A DNA stretch of 64,000 bases from Bradyrhizobium sp. SRL28 (GCF_018596315.1 NZ_JAHEAG010000006.1:242229-306228); one strand, 5' to 3'. Positions 37,662 through 46,343 are shown, numbered from the stretch's first letter. Notes: generated from the letters alone by a model not told the origin. Program-made: numbers and translations.

Positions 37662-37682
37662 TTCCGAATTCCCAATATGCAT

Positions 37683-38027
37683 TCAATAAATAGCTGCTTT
37701 GTTTGTGAAGCAGGCCGCGATCGCTTGCGGATCGATTACGAACCAGGCCCCGGCCTCGTGCAGCCGTGACATTCCCTCAACGCCGTCGGGCCGCACCACC
37801 AGCAGCGATGGAACGGCGGTCACGCGGACGATTGCAGCATTGGCTGAAGCGGCGGCCGAGAAGGCCTGCTGAGAATCCCACCAAACAGGAAATGCTACGG
37901 CTACGACTTCGGTGCCTGGGCGAGCCTGAATAGACAGTGCCGCGACGCCGATGAAGCTGGCGATCAGCAACAGCACGGCGTTGAGCCATGCGGGCCATCG
38001 GTGGCTGAGTGTGACATTCCGACCCAT
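37683..38027 (-). CDS. Membrane-anchored hypothetical protein, 114 residues
   Basis: One hydrophobic helix (about 14-33) after a short basic tail, then about 80 residues likely in the periplasm, with a single cysteine and the sequence VAVAFPVWWDSQQAFSAAAS. No family recognised. Its TGA stop at 37685-37683 lies directly next to the first ATG (37682) of the chemotaxis receptor frame. The two are therefore probably one transcription unit, and it may assist or modulate the receptor. Confidence 0.65.
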   Translation of the reverse strand: MGRNVTLSHRWPAWLNAVLLLIASFIGVAALSIQARPGTEVVAVAFPVWWDSQQAFSAAASANAAIVRVTAVPSLLVVRPDGVEGMSRLHEAGAWFVIDPQAIAACFTNKAAIY

Positions 38028-38096
38028 CCCCCGTGTCTATGGACACAGGGCTAATGTTCGGTGAACGGACCCGCTCCGTAGAATTACGGAGGTTAC

Positions 38097-38597
38097 TTAC
38101 GCCGCCGGCACCGGCAGCGCCGTCACCGACTTGATCTTCTCCATCGCAAAGCGCGAGGTGACGTTCTTCAGCGGCACCGCGCTGATCAGCTTCTTGTAGA
38201 ACACGTCATAGCTCGCCATGTCGGCGACCACGACGCGCAGCATGTAATCGACGTCGCCGGCCATCCGGTAGAACTCCATCACCTCGGGCATGGCGCTGAC
38301 GGCGCTGGCGAAGGTCTTCAGCCAGGCCTCGGAATGATCGGAGCTCTCGACCGAGACGAACACGGAAATGCCGAGCCCGATCTTGTTCTGATCGACCAGC
38401 GCCACCCGGCGCAGGATCACACCGTCGGCCTCCAGTCGCTGGATTCGCTTCCAGCACGGCGTCGACGACAGGCCGACCCGGTCCCCGATCTCGGCAACCG
38501 AGAGAGAGGCGTCCTCCTGCAGCACGGTCAGGATCTTGCGGTCGATGGCGTCCAAGCGGCGGCTGCCTTCGTGGAGCTGAATGGCTACGTCGGTCAT
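38097..38597 (-). CDS. Lrp/AsnC family transcriptional regulator
   Basis: 166 residues. The N-terminal helix-turn-helix (about 15-60) reads DAIDRKILTVLQEDASLSVA and then VGLSSTPCWKRIQRLEADGVI. The C-terminal RAM/effector domain reads VPLKNVTSRFAMEKIK. Members sense amino acids and form octamers or dimers on DNA. Binding of its own promoter is likely: a near-consensus Lrp box lies 40 to 60 bases upstream. The PfkB kinase gene lies upstream in the same direction. Confidence 0.94.
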   Translation of the reverse strand: MTDVAIQLHEGSRRLDAIDRKILTVLQEDASLSVAEIGDRVGLSSTPCWKRIQRLEADGVILRRVALVDQNKIGLGISVFVSVESSDHSEAWLKTFASAVSAMPEVMEFYRMAGDVDYMLRVVVADMASYDVFYKKLISAVPLKNVTSRFAMEKIKSVTALPVPAA

Positions 38598-38638
38598 GAG
38601 AAGAATGTTCCATATGAAAGGTCTGATCCCCTCATATA

Positions 38639-38653
38639 TAGAAAATTCTTCTA
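38639..38653. promoter_or_regulatory. Lrp-type operator upstream of the lrp-like gene
   Basis: TAGAAAATTCTTCTA matches 14 of 15 positions of the E. coli Lrp consensus YAGHAWATTWTDCTR. It is the core of a 19-base inverted repeat (TATAGAA-N5-TTCTATA, 38637-38655). Autoregulation is inferred. Confidence 0.55.
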
Positions 38654-38665
38654 TAGCAAGCCCAT

Positions 38666-39643
38666 CTATTGACCGGTCGCGGCCCGGTCTGCAACCTGGC
38701 CGTGGCTCAAAAGCTCTTCAACTTCAGCACGTTGCGGGGCGGCGAAGGCGCCCCCGAACCGGGTGCATTTCAGCGCTGCAGCGGCGGAGGCGAATCGCAG
38801 TGCCTGTCGCAATTCCTGCTTTTCGGTGATGGCCAGCGCAAACGCGCCGTGGAAGACGTCGCCGGCGCCGAGGGTGTCCACCGTATGCACCGGGAAGGCC
38901 GGGGTTTCCTGGATCTCCCCGTTTTCGTCGAGCCAGATCGTGCCCCTCGGGCCCCGGGTTCCCGCCAGGAACGACGGGGTCAGTTTTGCAATTTTCTTCA
39001 GCGCCTGGGCATCGTCGGTAACATCTGCGGTTTCCTGCAGCGGCTCGCTGGAGAACACCAGGTGGGTCGAGGCGTTCAACAGGCCCTCGCGCAGCGACAT
39101 CGCGCGATCGACATCGACGATCACGGGAATGCCGCGGCGGACGGCCTCGGCGCAAAGCTCGGTGCAGAATTCGGCGCAGCGGCTCTCGGTGAGGATGGCG
39201 GCGCAGTCATCCAGCAGCGTGTCGAAGTCGGGCAATTTCACGTGCCACAGTTCCGGATCGCGGAAGGTCACGATGGTGCGCTCGCCGGAAGGGTCGATCA
39301 TGACAGCCGAGATCGGCGTCACCAGCCCCGACATGTGGATGAGATGTTTCGTCTCGATGCCCTCATGCGCCATCTGATCGAAGATGAAGCGGCTCGATGT
39401 TTCCTTGGCATCGCCCATCGGCCCGCAGATCGAGGCGCGGCCACCGAGCCGAACGATGCCGATCGCGCCATTGAGCGCGTTGCCGCCGCAGATTTCGTCG
39501 AATGCGGTGGCGTTCTCTTTTGAACCGCGCCCAGGAACACCCGGCGTATGAAAGGTGAGGTCGCGCACCGGCATACCGATGCAGAGAATCCGCGGCGAAA
39601 TTTTGGGGGCTTTGTCTTGAAAGTTCATTCGGGAGTCCGTCAT
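38666..39643 (-). CDS. PfkB family sugar kinase
   Basis: 325 residues from ATG 39643 (GGCGGAA upstream; the frame runs back to 39670). The N-terminal glycine motif CGGNALNGAIGIVRLGG and the C-terminal signature DTLGAGDVFHGAFA with the catalytic base Asp mark the ribokinase/PfkB family. These phosphorylate sugars, nucleosides or sugar phosphates with ATP. The substrate is unknown; no sugar transporter or catabolic gene is adjacent. The Lrp regulator lies immediately downstream. Confidence 0.9.
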   Translation of the reverse strand: MTDSRMNFQDKAPKISPRILCIGMPVRDLTFHTPGVPGRGSKENATAFDEICGGNALNGAIGIVRLGGRASICGPMGDAKETSSRFIFDQMAHEGIETKHLIHMSGLVTPISAVMIDPSGERTIVTFRDPELWHVKLPDFDTLLDDCAAILTESRCAEFCTELCAEAVRRGIPVIVDVDRAMSLREGLLNASTHLVFSSEPLQETADVTDDAQALKKIAKLTPSFLAGTRGPRGTIWLDENGEIQETPAFPVHTVDTLGAGDVFHGAFALAITEKQELRQALRFASAAAALKCTRFGGAFAAPQRAEVEELLSHGQVADRAATGQ

Positions 39644-39708
39644 GTCGGTTCCGCCTTTAGCCGGAACCAATGTCCGGAGTTAATCGACTGATCCATGGAC
39701 GGTTCCCG

Positions 39709-40659
39709 CTATGCACTCGTTTCGTTTCCCCCATGCACCCAGCGTCCGATCAGATGGTGCGCAATCGCAAACGGATGCGCCGCAAATAAGCCGTCAGGAT
39801 GTTCGCGCCGGTGCATCAGTGCGACCTCGGCGCGATCGAACCAGCGCGCGTCCTCGAGCTCGGTGCGATCCACCACGATATCCTCGTTGAGCGCGCGCGC
39901 GGCGCATCCGATCATCAGCGATGACGGATAGGGCCATGGCTGCGTCATGTAATAGCTCACGTCGGTGCAGCGAATCCCGGATTCCTCGAAAATCTCCCGG
40001 CGGACGGCGTCTTCGATGGTCTCCGCCGCTTCGACGAAGCCGGCCAGACACGACCACATCCCGGGCAAGAACTGCTTCTGGCGGCCGAGCAGGCACTTGT
40101 CGCCTGATGTCACCAGCATGATCACGACCGGATCGGTGCGCGGAAAGTGCTCGGCCTTGCAGCTCGGGCACTCGCGCTTCCAGCCGCCTTCCTTCATCGC
40201 GGTGCGCGTGCCGCAATTGGCGCAGAAGCCGTGGCGCTGATGCCAGGTCACCATCGATTTGGCCATGGCGATGGCGGAGAGCTGTTCCGGTGGCACCGTG
40301 CCCTGCATGGCCATGCCGCGCAGCTCGGTCACGGCGACGTCGTCGCGCGTCATCAGCTTCTCTACCGCGGCGGCTGCGATGCCCATGCCGAAAACAGGCG
40401 CGCCGTCGCGTAGCCCCAAAAAGATCGTGCCGGGATTGGCGCCGAGCTTCACGGCCTCTTCGACCCCGAGCAGCACGCGCGGCCCGTCCGCCTCCTGCTT
40501 CACCAGAAGCGAGTCGCGGTAGATCACATAGGCGCCGGCGTTGCGTTGGCTCTCCAGTGTGAACAGTTTTTCGTCATTGGTGCGCAGATGTGCGGCGCGA
40601 TCGAGAATATGCGTAACGAAAGCGGGCTTTCCCAGCGGATACTTGTCGAATGCGGACAT
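39709..40659 (-). CDS. nudC: NADH pyrophosphatase / RNA decapping enzyme NudC
   Basis: 316 residues from ATG 40659. The zinc ribbon has CANCG and CPSCK. The Nudix box reads GFVEAAETIEDAVRREIFEE and continues SGI, a perfect GX5EX7REUXEEXGU. The NAD-specific motif QPWPYPSS follows. It cleaves NADH to NMNH and AMP and removes NAD caps from RNA 5' ends. It starts four bases after the stop of the HIT gene, so the two are co-transcribed. Confidence 0.95.
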   Translation of the reverse strand: MSAFDKYPLGKPAFVTHILDRAAHLRTNDEKLFTLESQRNAGAYVIYRDSLLVKQEADGPRVLLGVEEAVKLGANPGTIFLGLRDGAPVFGMGIAAAAVEKLMTRDDVAVTELRGMAMQGTVPPEQLSAIAMAKSMVTWHQRHGFCANCGTRTAMKEGGWKRECPSCKAEHFPRTDPVVIMLVTSGDKCLLGRQKQFLPGMWSCLAGFVEAAETIEDAVRREIFEESGIRCTDVSYYMTQPWPYPSSLMIGCAARALNEDIVVDRTELEDARWFDRAEVALMHRREHPDGLFAAHPFAIAHHLIGRWVHGGNETSA

Positions 40660-40663
40660 CTGT

Positions 40664-41089
40664 TCAACCCAACCAGATCTTGCGGCGAAGCGCGTTGATG
40701 AAATTCTGTACTTCCTCGGCGTCATGCGCCAGCGGCGGCATCACGCCCCAGACCGGACGCGGCCAGGCCGCATCGCTGGTGCGCCGCGCGATAACGTGGA
40801 CATGCAACTGCGGCACCAGATTGCCGAGGGCTGCGACATTGAGCTTGTCGCAATTGGTGACCTCTTTCAGGGCGCGCGAGACGCGGGAGATTTCGGTCAT
40901 CAACTGGGCCTGCGCGACCTCGTCGAGATCGATAATTTCTACCGCACCCTCCCGGCGCGGTACCAGCAGCAGCCATGGGTAATGCGCATCCTTGATGACC
41001 AGCACCTTGCACAGCGGCAGGTCGCCGATGTCGATCGTGTCCTTTTTGAGCTGGGAATGCAGCGACCAGGCGGAGGCGTCAGAGGGCAT
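40664..41089 (-). CDS. HIT family nucleotide hydrolase
   Basis: 141 residues from ATG 41089. It contains CKVLVIKDAHYPWLLLVPRR and the C-terminal motif VPQLHVHVIARR. Canonical HIT proteins have His-x-His-x-His here; the first position is Gln in this protein, while the central catalytic His is kept. HIT enzymes hydrolyse dinucleoside polyphosphates or AMP-linked compounds. Upstream of nudC in a two-gene unit of nucleotide clean-up enzymes. The longer frame to 41344 crosses a repeat and was rejected. Confidence 0.88.
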   Translation of the reverse strand: MPSDASAWSLHSQLKKDTIDIGDLPLCKVLVIKDAHYPWLLLVPRREGAVEIIDLDEVAQAQLMTEISRVSRALKEVTNCDKLNVAALGNLVPQLHVHVIARRTSDAAWPRPVWGVMPPLAHDAEEVQNFINALRRKIWLG

Positions 41090-41164
41090 CAAGGGTTCCC
41101 ACGCCCGATCTATGTCGGGCCTATAAAGTGCCTGCTGGGGCACTCCTTCAGTTTCATAGCAAGG

Positions 41165-41265
41165 CGTCATCACCCGCGAAAGCGGGTGATCCAGTACGCC
41201 GCGGCGCCTCTGTTTACTGATGGGCCGCAGCCTACTGGATACCCCGCTTTCGCGGGGTATGACAG
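41165..41265. repeat. Palindromic intergenic repeat, family C, variant copy 4
   Basis: Starts CGTCATCACCCGCGAAAGCG, keeps the GATCCAGTACGCCGCGG core and ends CGCGGGGTATGACAG. It sits between the divergent HIT gene and the SRP RNA. Confidence 0.8.
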
Positions 41266-41277
41266 GGAAAGCCCCGC

Positions 41278-41307
41278 TTGCTTTCCGGCCCTTTTGGCCC
41301 CAAATAA
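41278..41307 (+). promoter_or_regulatory. Candidate promoter of the SRP RNA
   Basis: TTGCTT and AAATAA separated by 18 bases; the predicted start falls on the GGG at 41313, where the folded RNA begins. Pattern only. Confidence 0.4.
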
Positions 41308-41312
41308 GGACC

Positions 41313-41408
41313 GGGAGATTGGCGGTGGACGAGCCACTCGCCAACCGGGTCAGGTCCGGAAGGAAGCAGCCCTAACGAGGTCCGGATCGGGTCGCTCGTC
41401 AGTCTCCT
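41313..41408 (+). ncRNA. ffs: Signal recognition particle 4.5S RNA
   Basis: About 96 bases. The conserved Ffh-binding hairpin is GTCAGGTCCGGAAGGAAGCA then GCCCTAACGAGG, with the GGAA tetraloop and internal loops in place. The outer helix closes with GGAGA (41314-41318) against TCTCC (41403-41407). The RNA binds Ffh and targets membrane proteins to SecYEG through FtsY. Upstream of dnaX, as often in alphaproteobacteria. Ends are estimated to within a few bases. Confidence 0.93.
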
Positions 41409-41519
41409 ACCTGTTTTTCGAGCGAATCGCGCTAGGTGGCGGCAAAGTCCGCGCCTTGCGCCTGATTTCGCTCCTTTCCGCAAGCCAGCGCCGAGAGACA
41501 ATCAATTGCGGATCGACCG

Positions 41520-43364
41520 ATGAGTGATGCTGGCGCTCCCCCCGACAAATCAGACGGCGCCGGCCAGAGCGGTTTCGAACTCGGCGGCCAGGGCGAGGCC
41601 GCCAAGCCCTACCGGGTGCTGGCACGCAAATACCGCCCCTCCAGTTTTGACGACCTGATCGGCCAAGAGGCCATGGTCCGCACTGTTTCGAATGCGTTCG
41701 AAACCGGCCGGATTCCGCAGGCCTGGATCCTGACCGGCGTCCGCGGTGTGGGCAAAACCACCACGGCGCGGATTCTCGCCCGCGCGCTGAACTACGAAAA
41801 GCAGGACGGTTCGGTGAAGGGGCCGACCATCCACATGCCTGACCTAGGCGTGCACTGCCAAGCGATCATGGAAAGCCGGCACATGGACGTGCTGGAAATG
41901 GACGCCGCCTCCCATACCGGCGTCGACGACGTCCGCCAGATCAATGACAGCGTGCGCTATGCGCCGGCCAGCGCCCGCTACAAGGTCTACATCATCGACG
42001 AAGTCCACATGCTGTCGACGGCGGCCTTCAACGCCTTCCTGAAGACGCTGGAGGAGCCGCCCGAGCACGCCAAATTCGTCTTCGCCACCACCGAAATCCG
42101 CAAAGTCCCGGTCACGGTGCTGTCGCGCTGCCAGCGTTTTGATCTCCGCCGGGTCGAGGCGGATGTGCTGATGGGGCACCTTTCCAACATCGCGAAAAAG
42201 GAAGGCGTCGAGGTCGAGCCCGAGGCGCTCGGCATCATCGCGCGCGCTGCGGAAGGCTCGGTGCGCGATTCGCTCTCTTTGTTCGACCAGGCGATCGCGC
42301 ATGCGGCGGGCCTTGTCCGTGCCGACGCGGTGCGGCAGATGCTGGGCCTTGCCGACCGCACCCGGGTGATCGATCTGTTCGAGCATCTGGCGCGCGGCGA
42401 TATCGCCAGCGCCTTTGGTGAATTCCGCGCCCAATATGACGTCGGCGCCGATCCGGTCGTGGTGCTGTCTGACCTCGCCGAATTCGTCAATTTCGTCACC
42501 CGGGTGAAGATCGTTCCAGCCACTGCCGACAATGTCGCGTTCGGTGAGACCGAGCGCGTCCGCGCCCGCGAATTCGCCGCAAAACTGTCGATGCGGGTGC
42601 TGTCGCGGATGTGGCAGATGCTGCTCAAGGGCATCGCAGAAGTCCAGACCGCGACCCGGCCCGCCGCGGCCGCGGAAATGGTGCTGGTCCGCATCGCCTA
42701 TGTCGCAGACCTGCCGACCCCGGATGAGGCGATCCGGATGCTCGACCAGAATGGCGGCGGAGCGCAAATTGCTTCCGGCGGCGCGGCGCCGGCGCGGGCC
42801 GCGCCCACCGCACCGGTATCTTCAATGTCTGCCCCGTCGCCGATGCGGACGCCTGCATCGCCTCGCTCCGGCGCGGAAGCGTCCGCGCGGCCGCAAATGG
42901 TGGCGCCGTCGGCCCAAACCGAGTCCGCACCCGTCCTGCGGCTCGCCACTTTTCCGCAGCTCGTAGCCCTTGCCGGCGAGAAGCGCGATATCCTGACCAA
43001 GGCGGCGCTGGAATCCGATATGCGCCTGGTCCGCTTCGAGGACGGGCGGCTGGAAGTGGCGCTGGAGCGCAACGCGGCGCGGGGGCTGGTCAATGATCTC
43101 TCCCGCAAGCTGGAGCAATGGACCGGGCGGCGCTGGACCGTGATCGTCTCCAACGAGGCCGGCCAGCCGACGCTGCGCTCGCAGAATGAGCAGGCCAGGA
43201 ACGAGCACGCGCGCGCCGCGGAGGCCGATCCGCGCGTCCAGGAGGTGCTGGCGCGATTTCCTGGCGCCAAAGTGGTCGAGGTGCGCCGGCTTGCCGCCGA
43301 GCCGCCGGAATCCAATATTAACGCTGAAGACCTGAACGAGAGTTCCGACGGCGACGACGACTAA
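41520..43364 (+). CDS. dnaX: DNA polymerase III subunit gamma/tau
   Basis: 614 residues. Clamp-loader AAA+ domain: Walker A GVRGVGKTTTA (about 76-86), Walker B with DEVHMLS, and sensor 1 TTEIRKVP with the SRC arginine finger. An Ala/Pro-rich linker (about 415-480) and a tau-like C-terminal domain follow. Of the four zinc cysteines found in E. coli DnaX only one remains (VHCQAI). The subunit loads the sliding clamp and holds polymerase cores together. No slippery heptamer for a gamma form was recognised. First gene of dnaX-ybaB-recR. Confidence 0.97.
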   Translation: MSDAGAPPDKSDGAGQSGFELGGQGEAAKPYRVLARKYRPSSFDDLIGQEAMVRTVSNAFETGRIPQAWILTGVRGVGKTTTARILARALNYEKQDGSVKGPTIHMPDLGVHCQAIMESRHMDVLEMDAASHTGVDDVRQINDSVRYAPASARYKVYIIDEVHMLSTAAFNAFLKTLEEPPEHAKFVFATTEIRKVPVTVLSRCQRFDLRRVEADVLMGHLSNIAKKEGVEVEPEALGIIARAAEGSVRDSLSLFDQAIAHAAGLVRADAVRQMLGLADRTRVIDLFEHLARGDIASAFGEFRAQYDVGADPVVVLSDLAEFVNFVTRVKIVPATADNVAFGETERVRAREFAAKLSMRVLSRMWQMLLKGIAEVQTATRPAAAAEMVLVRIAYVADLPTPDEAIRMLDQNGGGAQIASGGAAPARAAPTAPVSSMSAPSPMRTPASPRSGAEASARPQMVAPSAQTESAPVLRLATFPQLVALAGEKRDILTKAALESDMRLVRFEDGRLEVALERNAARGLVNDLSRKLEQWTGRRWTVIVSNEAGQPTLRSQNEQARNEHARAAEADPRVQEVLARFPGAKVVEVRRLAAEPPESNINAEDLNESSDGDDD

Positions 43365-43388
43365 TCGAACTCTCAAGAGGACGAACGA

Positions 43389-43709
43389 ATGGCTGATTTT
43401 CTCGGCATGATGAAGCAGGCAGCGCAGTTGCAGGAAAAGATGCAGGCGATGCAGGAAGAACTCGGCAATCTCGAGGTCGAGGGCATCTCCGGCGGCGGAC
43501 TCGTCGCCGTGCGCATGACTGCGAAGATGGAAGTGAAGGGCGTCAGGATCGATCCCTCGCTGATGAAGGCCGAGGAGCGCGAAGTGCTCGAGGATCTGCT
43601 GGTGACCGCGCATAACGACGCGCGGCGCAAGGCGGAAACCGCGGCCATGGAAAAGATGCAGGCTCTGACCGGCGGGCTCGGACTGCCGCCCGGACTTGGT
43701 CTGACCTGA
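43389..43709 (+). CDS. YbaB/EbfC nucleoid-associated protein
   Basis: 106 residues with AAGAGGA upstream of ATG 43389. It begins MADFLGMMKQAAQLQEKMQA, the conserved helical N-terminus, and has the central GISGGGLVAVRM and VKGVRIDPSL strands. It binds DNA as a dimer and is nearly always encoded between dnaX and recR, as here. It ends one base before the recR start. Confidence 0.96.
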   Translation: MADFLGMMKQAAQLQEKMQAMQEELGNLEVEGISGGGLVAVRMTAKMEVKGVRIDPSLMKAEEREVLEDLLVTAHNDARRKAETAAMEKMQALTGGLGLPPGLGLT

Positions 43710-43710
43710 G

Positions 43711-44316
43711 ATGGCCGCCAGCGTTGCCGGGCCTGAAATCGAACGCCTGATCCAGCTCCTGGCGCGGCTGCCGGGGCTCGGCCCGCGCTCGGCGCGGCGC
43801 GCGGCGCTGCACCTGATCAAGAAGCGCGAGGCGCTGATGACGCCGCTCGCCGGCGCGCTGCAGGTGGCAATCGACAAAATTCAGGTTTGCAAGACCTGCG
43901 GCAATATCGACACGCAAAATCCCTGCACGGTGTGCACCGACCCTCGGCGAGATCCCTCGACCATCGTTGTGGTCGCGGATGTGGCCGATCTCTGGGCGCT
44001 GGAACGGGCGAATGCGACCAACGGCCGCTATCACGTGCTCGGTGCCACATTGTCGCCACTCGATGGCGTCGGTCCGCAGGATCTGACCATCGACGCGCTG
44101 GTGGCCCGCGCGCACGAATCACAAGTCAGCGAGATCGTTCTGGCGCTGAATGCAACGGTTGATGGCCAGACCACCGCCCATTACATCACCGATCTCCTGC
44201 AGGACGCCAACGTCAAGGTGACCCGGCTTGCGCACGGCGTACCGGTCGGCGGCGAACTTGATTATCTCGACGAAGGTACGCTATCGGCTGCCATGCGGCA
44301 GCGAACGCTGTTCTAA
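43711..44316 (+). CDS. recR: Recombination mediator RecR
   Basis: 201 residues. An N-terminal helix-hairpin-helix with LPGLGPRSARRAA, a C4 zinc finger (CKTCGN...NPCTVC), a Toprim domain (VVVADVADLWALE) and a Walker B-like end with ARGVPVGGELDYLDEGTL-type sequence are present. It loads RecA on gapped DNA together with RecO/RecF. Start is one base after the ybaB stop. Confidence 0.97.
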   Translation: MAASVAGPEIERLIQLLARLPGLGPRSARRAALHLIKKREALMTPLAGALQVAIDKIQVCKTCGNIDTQNPCTVCTDPRRDPSTIVVVADVADLWALERANATNGRYHVLGATLSPLDGVGPQDLTIDALVARAHESQVSEIVLALNATVDGQTTAHYITDLLQDANVKVTRLAHGVPVGGELDYLDEGTLSAAMRQRTLF

Positions 44317-44340
44317 CCCACATCAACGGAACTGATCGAC

Positions 44341-44769
44341 ATGACGAAACGACGATTCGGCAAACGCTCCCGCTTTGCGGTCATCATCATGGCCGCGGCT
44401 CTGGTTGCCCCTTCCGCATGGGCGCAGCAGGCGGAGCCGGCGCCGAAGCCCGGAAAGCCGATCAATGCCGGCGACGTCCTGTCCGGCGAACTCAACGCCA
44501 TGAAGGGCAGCAAGAGGAGCAAGCGCGCCGCGACCTACCAGATCACCAGCGAACCGCGCCGGCTGCCGCCGCCGAACGGGCTGTGCAATCTCGAAACCGG
44601 CCCCGAGACGTTCCAGCTCGTCACCAGCAGCGACGCCCAGGCCGCGCAACTGAAGAATTTCATCGGCAAGGCGATTTCCGTCAAGGTCGACGAAGTCGCC
44701 TGTGCGCAGGACGCCGGGCAGATGAGCGAAGCCGTCATCACGAAGTGGAGCGTGGTGACGAAGCACTGA
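44341..44769 (+). CDS. Exported hypothetical protein, 142 residues
   Basis: A basic tail and hydrophobic core (about 10-28, ending SAWAQQ) form a Sec signal peptide. The mature part is small and basic, with two cysteines (LCNLETG and ACAQDAG) probably forming a disulfide, and a beta-rich end MSEAVITKWSVVTKH. No family named. It follows recR by 24 bases and is probably read through from the dnaX operon. Confidence 0.75.
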   Translation: MTKRRFGKRSRFAVIIMAAALVAPSAWAQQAEPAPKPGKPINAGDVLSGELNAMKGSKRSKRAATYQITSEPRRLPPPNGLCNLETGPETFQLVTSSDAQAAQLKNFIGKAISVKVDEVACAQDAGQMSEAVITKWSVVTKH

Positions 44770-44781
44770 GTTGCGAAGTTC

Positions 44782-44868
44782 GTAGCCCGGATGGAGCGAA
44801 GCGCAATCCGGGACGCCTTCCCTGCCGTCGCACCGACCCCGGATTTCGCTTCGCTCCATCCGGGCTAC
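44782..44868. repeat. Palindromic intergenic repeat, family B, copy 3
   Basis: Arms GTAGCCCGGATGGAGCGAAG and CTTCGCTCCATCCGGGCTAC. Between the convergent exported-protein gene and the AmpG-like gene. Confidence 0.88.
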
Positions 44869-44874
44869 AAGCGA

Positions 44875-46245
44875 TCAGACCTTCACCGTCCCCACCGCCT
44901 CGAAATGCCCCCGCCGCTGCAGCCAGGCCAGCAGGATCAGGCTCGGGACCGCAACCGCGACGGATATCACAAAGAACAGCGGCCAGCCGGTCGCCTCCGC
45001 CACATAGCCCGCGCCGGAGGACAGATAAGTGCGTCCGACGGCGGCGAGCGCGGTGAGCAGCGCGTACTGGGTCGCGGTGTGCAGCGGGTTCTGGCACAAC
45101 GCTGAAAGGTAGGCGACGAAGATCACCGTGCCGATCGCGCCGGTGAAGTTTTCCGCCGAGATCGCAACCGCCAGCGCCCATTGATTGACGCCGACATAGG
45201 CGAGCCACGCGAACACCAGGTTGGAGATCGCCTGCAGCAAGCCGCCGATCCACAGGCTTGCGACCAGCGAATAGCGCCGCGCCAGATAACCGCCGGCAAA
45301 ACCGCCGATCAGGGTCGCGATGAGGCCGACGCCCTTGACGATCGCGGCGTAGTCATTGCGGGTGAAGCCGAGATCGATCACGAACGGCGCGGTCATCGTG
45401 CCGGAAAACGCGTCGGTGAATTTGAACAGCACCACGAAGGCCAGCGCCACCCAGGCGTATTTGCGGGCGAGAAACTCGGAGAATGCCCCGACGGCCGCAT
45501 GCATGACGCGCGAGAAAGCTGCCTCGCCGCGGGTCTTGGCCTCCGCGCGCACCGATTGCTCGGGTTCGGTGGCGGCCAGCGCGGTGACGGTGCCGATCAG
45601 CACCAAAGCGGCCATGGCAACATAGCCCCACATCCACGCTGCGTTGCGGCCGATGCCGGTGCTTTCGAATGCGCTCACCAGGAAGAGCACGCCGGCGGTC
45701 GATACCAGCAAGCCGATCCGGTAGGCTGCGACGTAGGACGCCATGCCGGCGGCCTGTTCGCTCTCGGGCAGGCTTTCGACGCGGAACGCATCGACCACGA
45801 TGTCCTGCGTCGACGACATCGTTGCGACCAGCAGCGCGCCGAGCGCGACGAACAGCGGCGAGCGCGCCGGGTCGGTCAGCGCCAGCAGAAGGATCGCACC
45901 GATCAGGAGCAGTTGTGAGAACACCAGCCAGCCGCGCCTTCGGCCGAAGGCGCGCGTGAAGATCGGCACGTGCAGCGCATCGACCAGCGGCGCCCAGATA
46001 AATTTCAGCGTGTAGGGCGTGCCGACCAGCGCAAACAGCCCGATGGTGCCGAGATCGACGCCGGATTCCCGCATCCACACCAATAGCGTTGATCCCGACA
46101 GGGCCAGCGGCAGCCCGGAGGAAAAGCCGAGCATCAGCACGATCAGCACGCGCGGCTGAAGGTAGACGGTGAGGCTCTCGCGCCAGGTTGGCGCGGGGGC
46201 TGCGGCTTTCTCAGACGAAACGGAAGCGGATTCTGGTGCTGGCAT
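44875..46245 (-). CDS. AmpG-like MFS permease
   Basis: 456 residues, 12 membrane helices. It shares AmpG features: GFSSGLPLALSGSTLLVWMR in helix 1, then IGLFALVGTPYTLKFIWAPL, and STQDIVVDAFRVE in the central helices. AmpG imports anhydromuropeptides (GlcNAc-anhydroMurNAc peptides) from the periplasm for peptidoglycan recycling. No ampC/ampR or nagZ lies nearby, so the function is inferred from sequence alone. ATG 46245. Confidence 0.85.
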   Translation of the reverse strand: MPAPESASVSSEKAAAPAPTWRESLTVYLQPRVLIVLMLGFSSGLPLALSGSTLLVWMRESGVDLGTIGLFALVGTPYTLKFIWAPLVDALHVPIFTRAFGRRRGWLVFSQLLLIGAILLLALTDPARSPLFVALGALLVATMSSTQDIVVDAFRVESLPESEQAAGMASYVAAYRIGLLVSTAGVLFLVSAFESTGIGRNAAWMWGYVAMAALVLIGTVTALAATEPEQSVRAEAKTRGEAAFSRVMHAAVGAFSEFLARKYAWVALAFVVLFKFTDAFSGTMTAPFVIDLGFTRNDYAAIVKGVGLIATLIGGFAGGYLARRYSLVASLWIGGLLQAISNLVFAWLAYVGVNQWALAVAISAENFTGAIGTVIFVAYLSALCQNPLHTATQYALLTALAAVGRTYLSSGAGYVAEATGWPLFFVISVAVAVPSLILLAWLQRRGHFEAVGTVKV

Positions 46246-46278
46246 GGAGGGGTGTTAGCAGATTCTGCAACAAAAAGA

Positions 46279-46311
46279 CTGTCATCGCCCGGTCAAGCCG
46301 GGCGATGACAG
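46279..46311. repeat. Family C half-element: perfect 14-bp hairpin
   Basis: CTGTCATCGCCCGG and CCGGGCGATGACAG flank the 5-base loop TCAAG. It has the tips of family C without the internal core and lies between the AmpG-like gene start and the rmuC stop. Confidence 0.85.
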
Positions 46312-46343
46312 TTTGATATGTGGCTAAAGCTGCGCATAAACGC

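Noticed and set aside
41520..43364. Programmed frameshift in dnaX producing a gamma form
   Set aside because: No A-AAA-AAG-type slippery run with downstream hairpin was recognised; the gene is simply full length.
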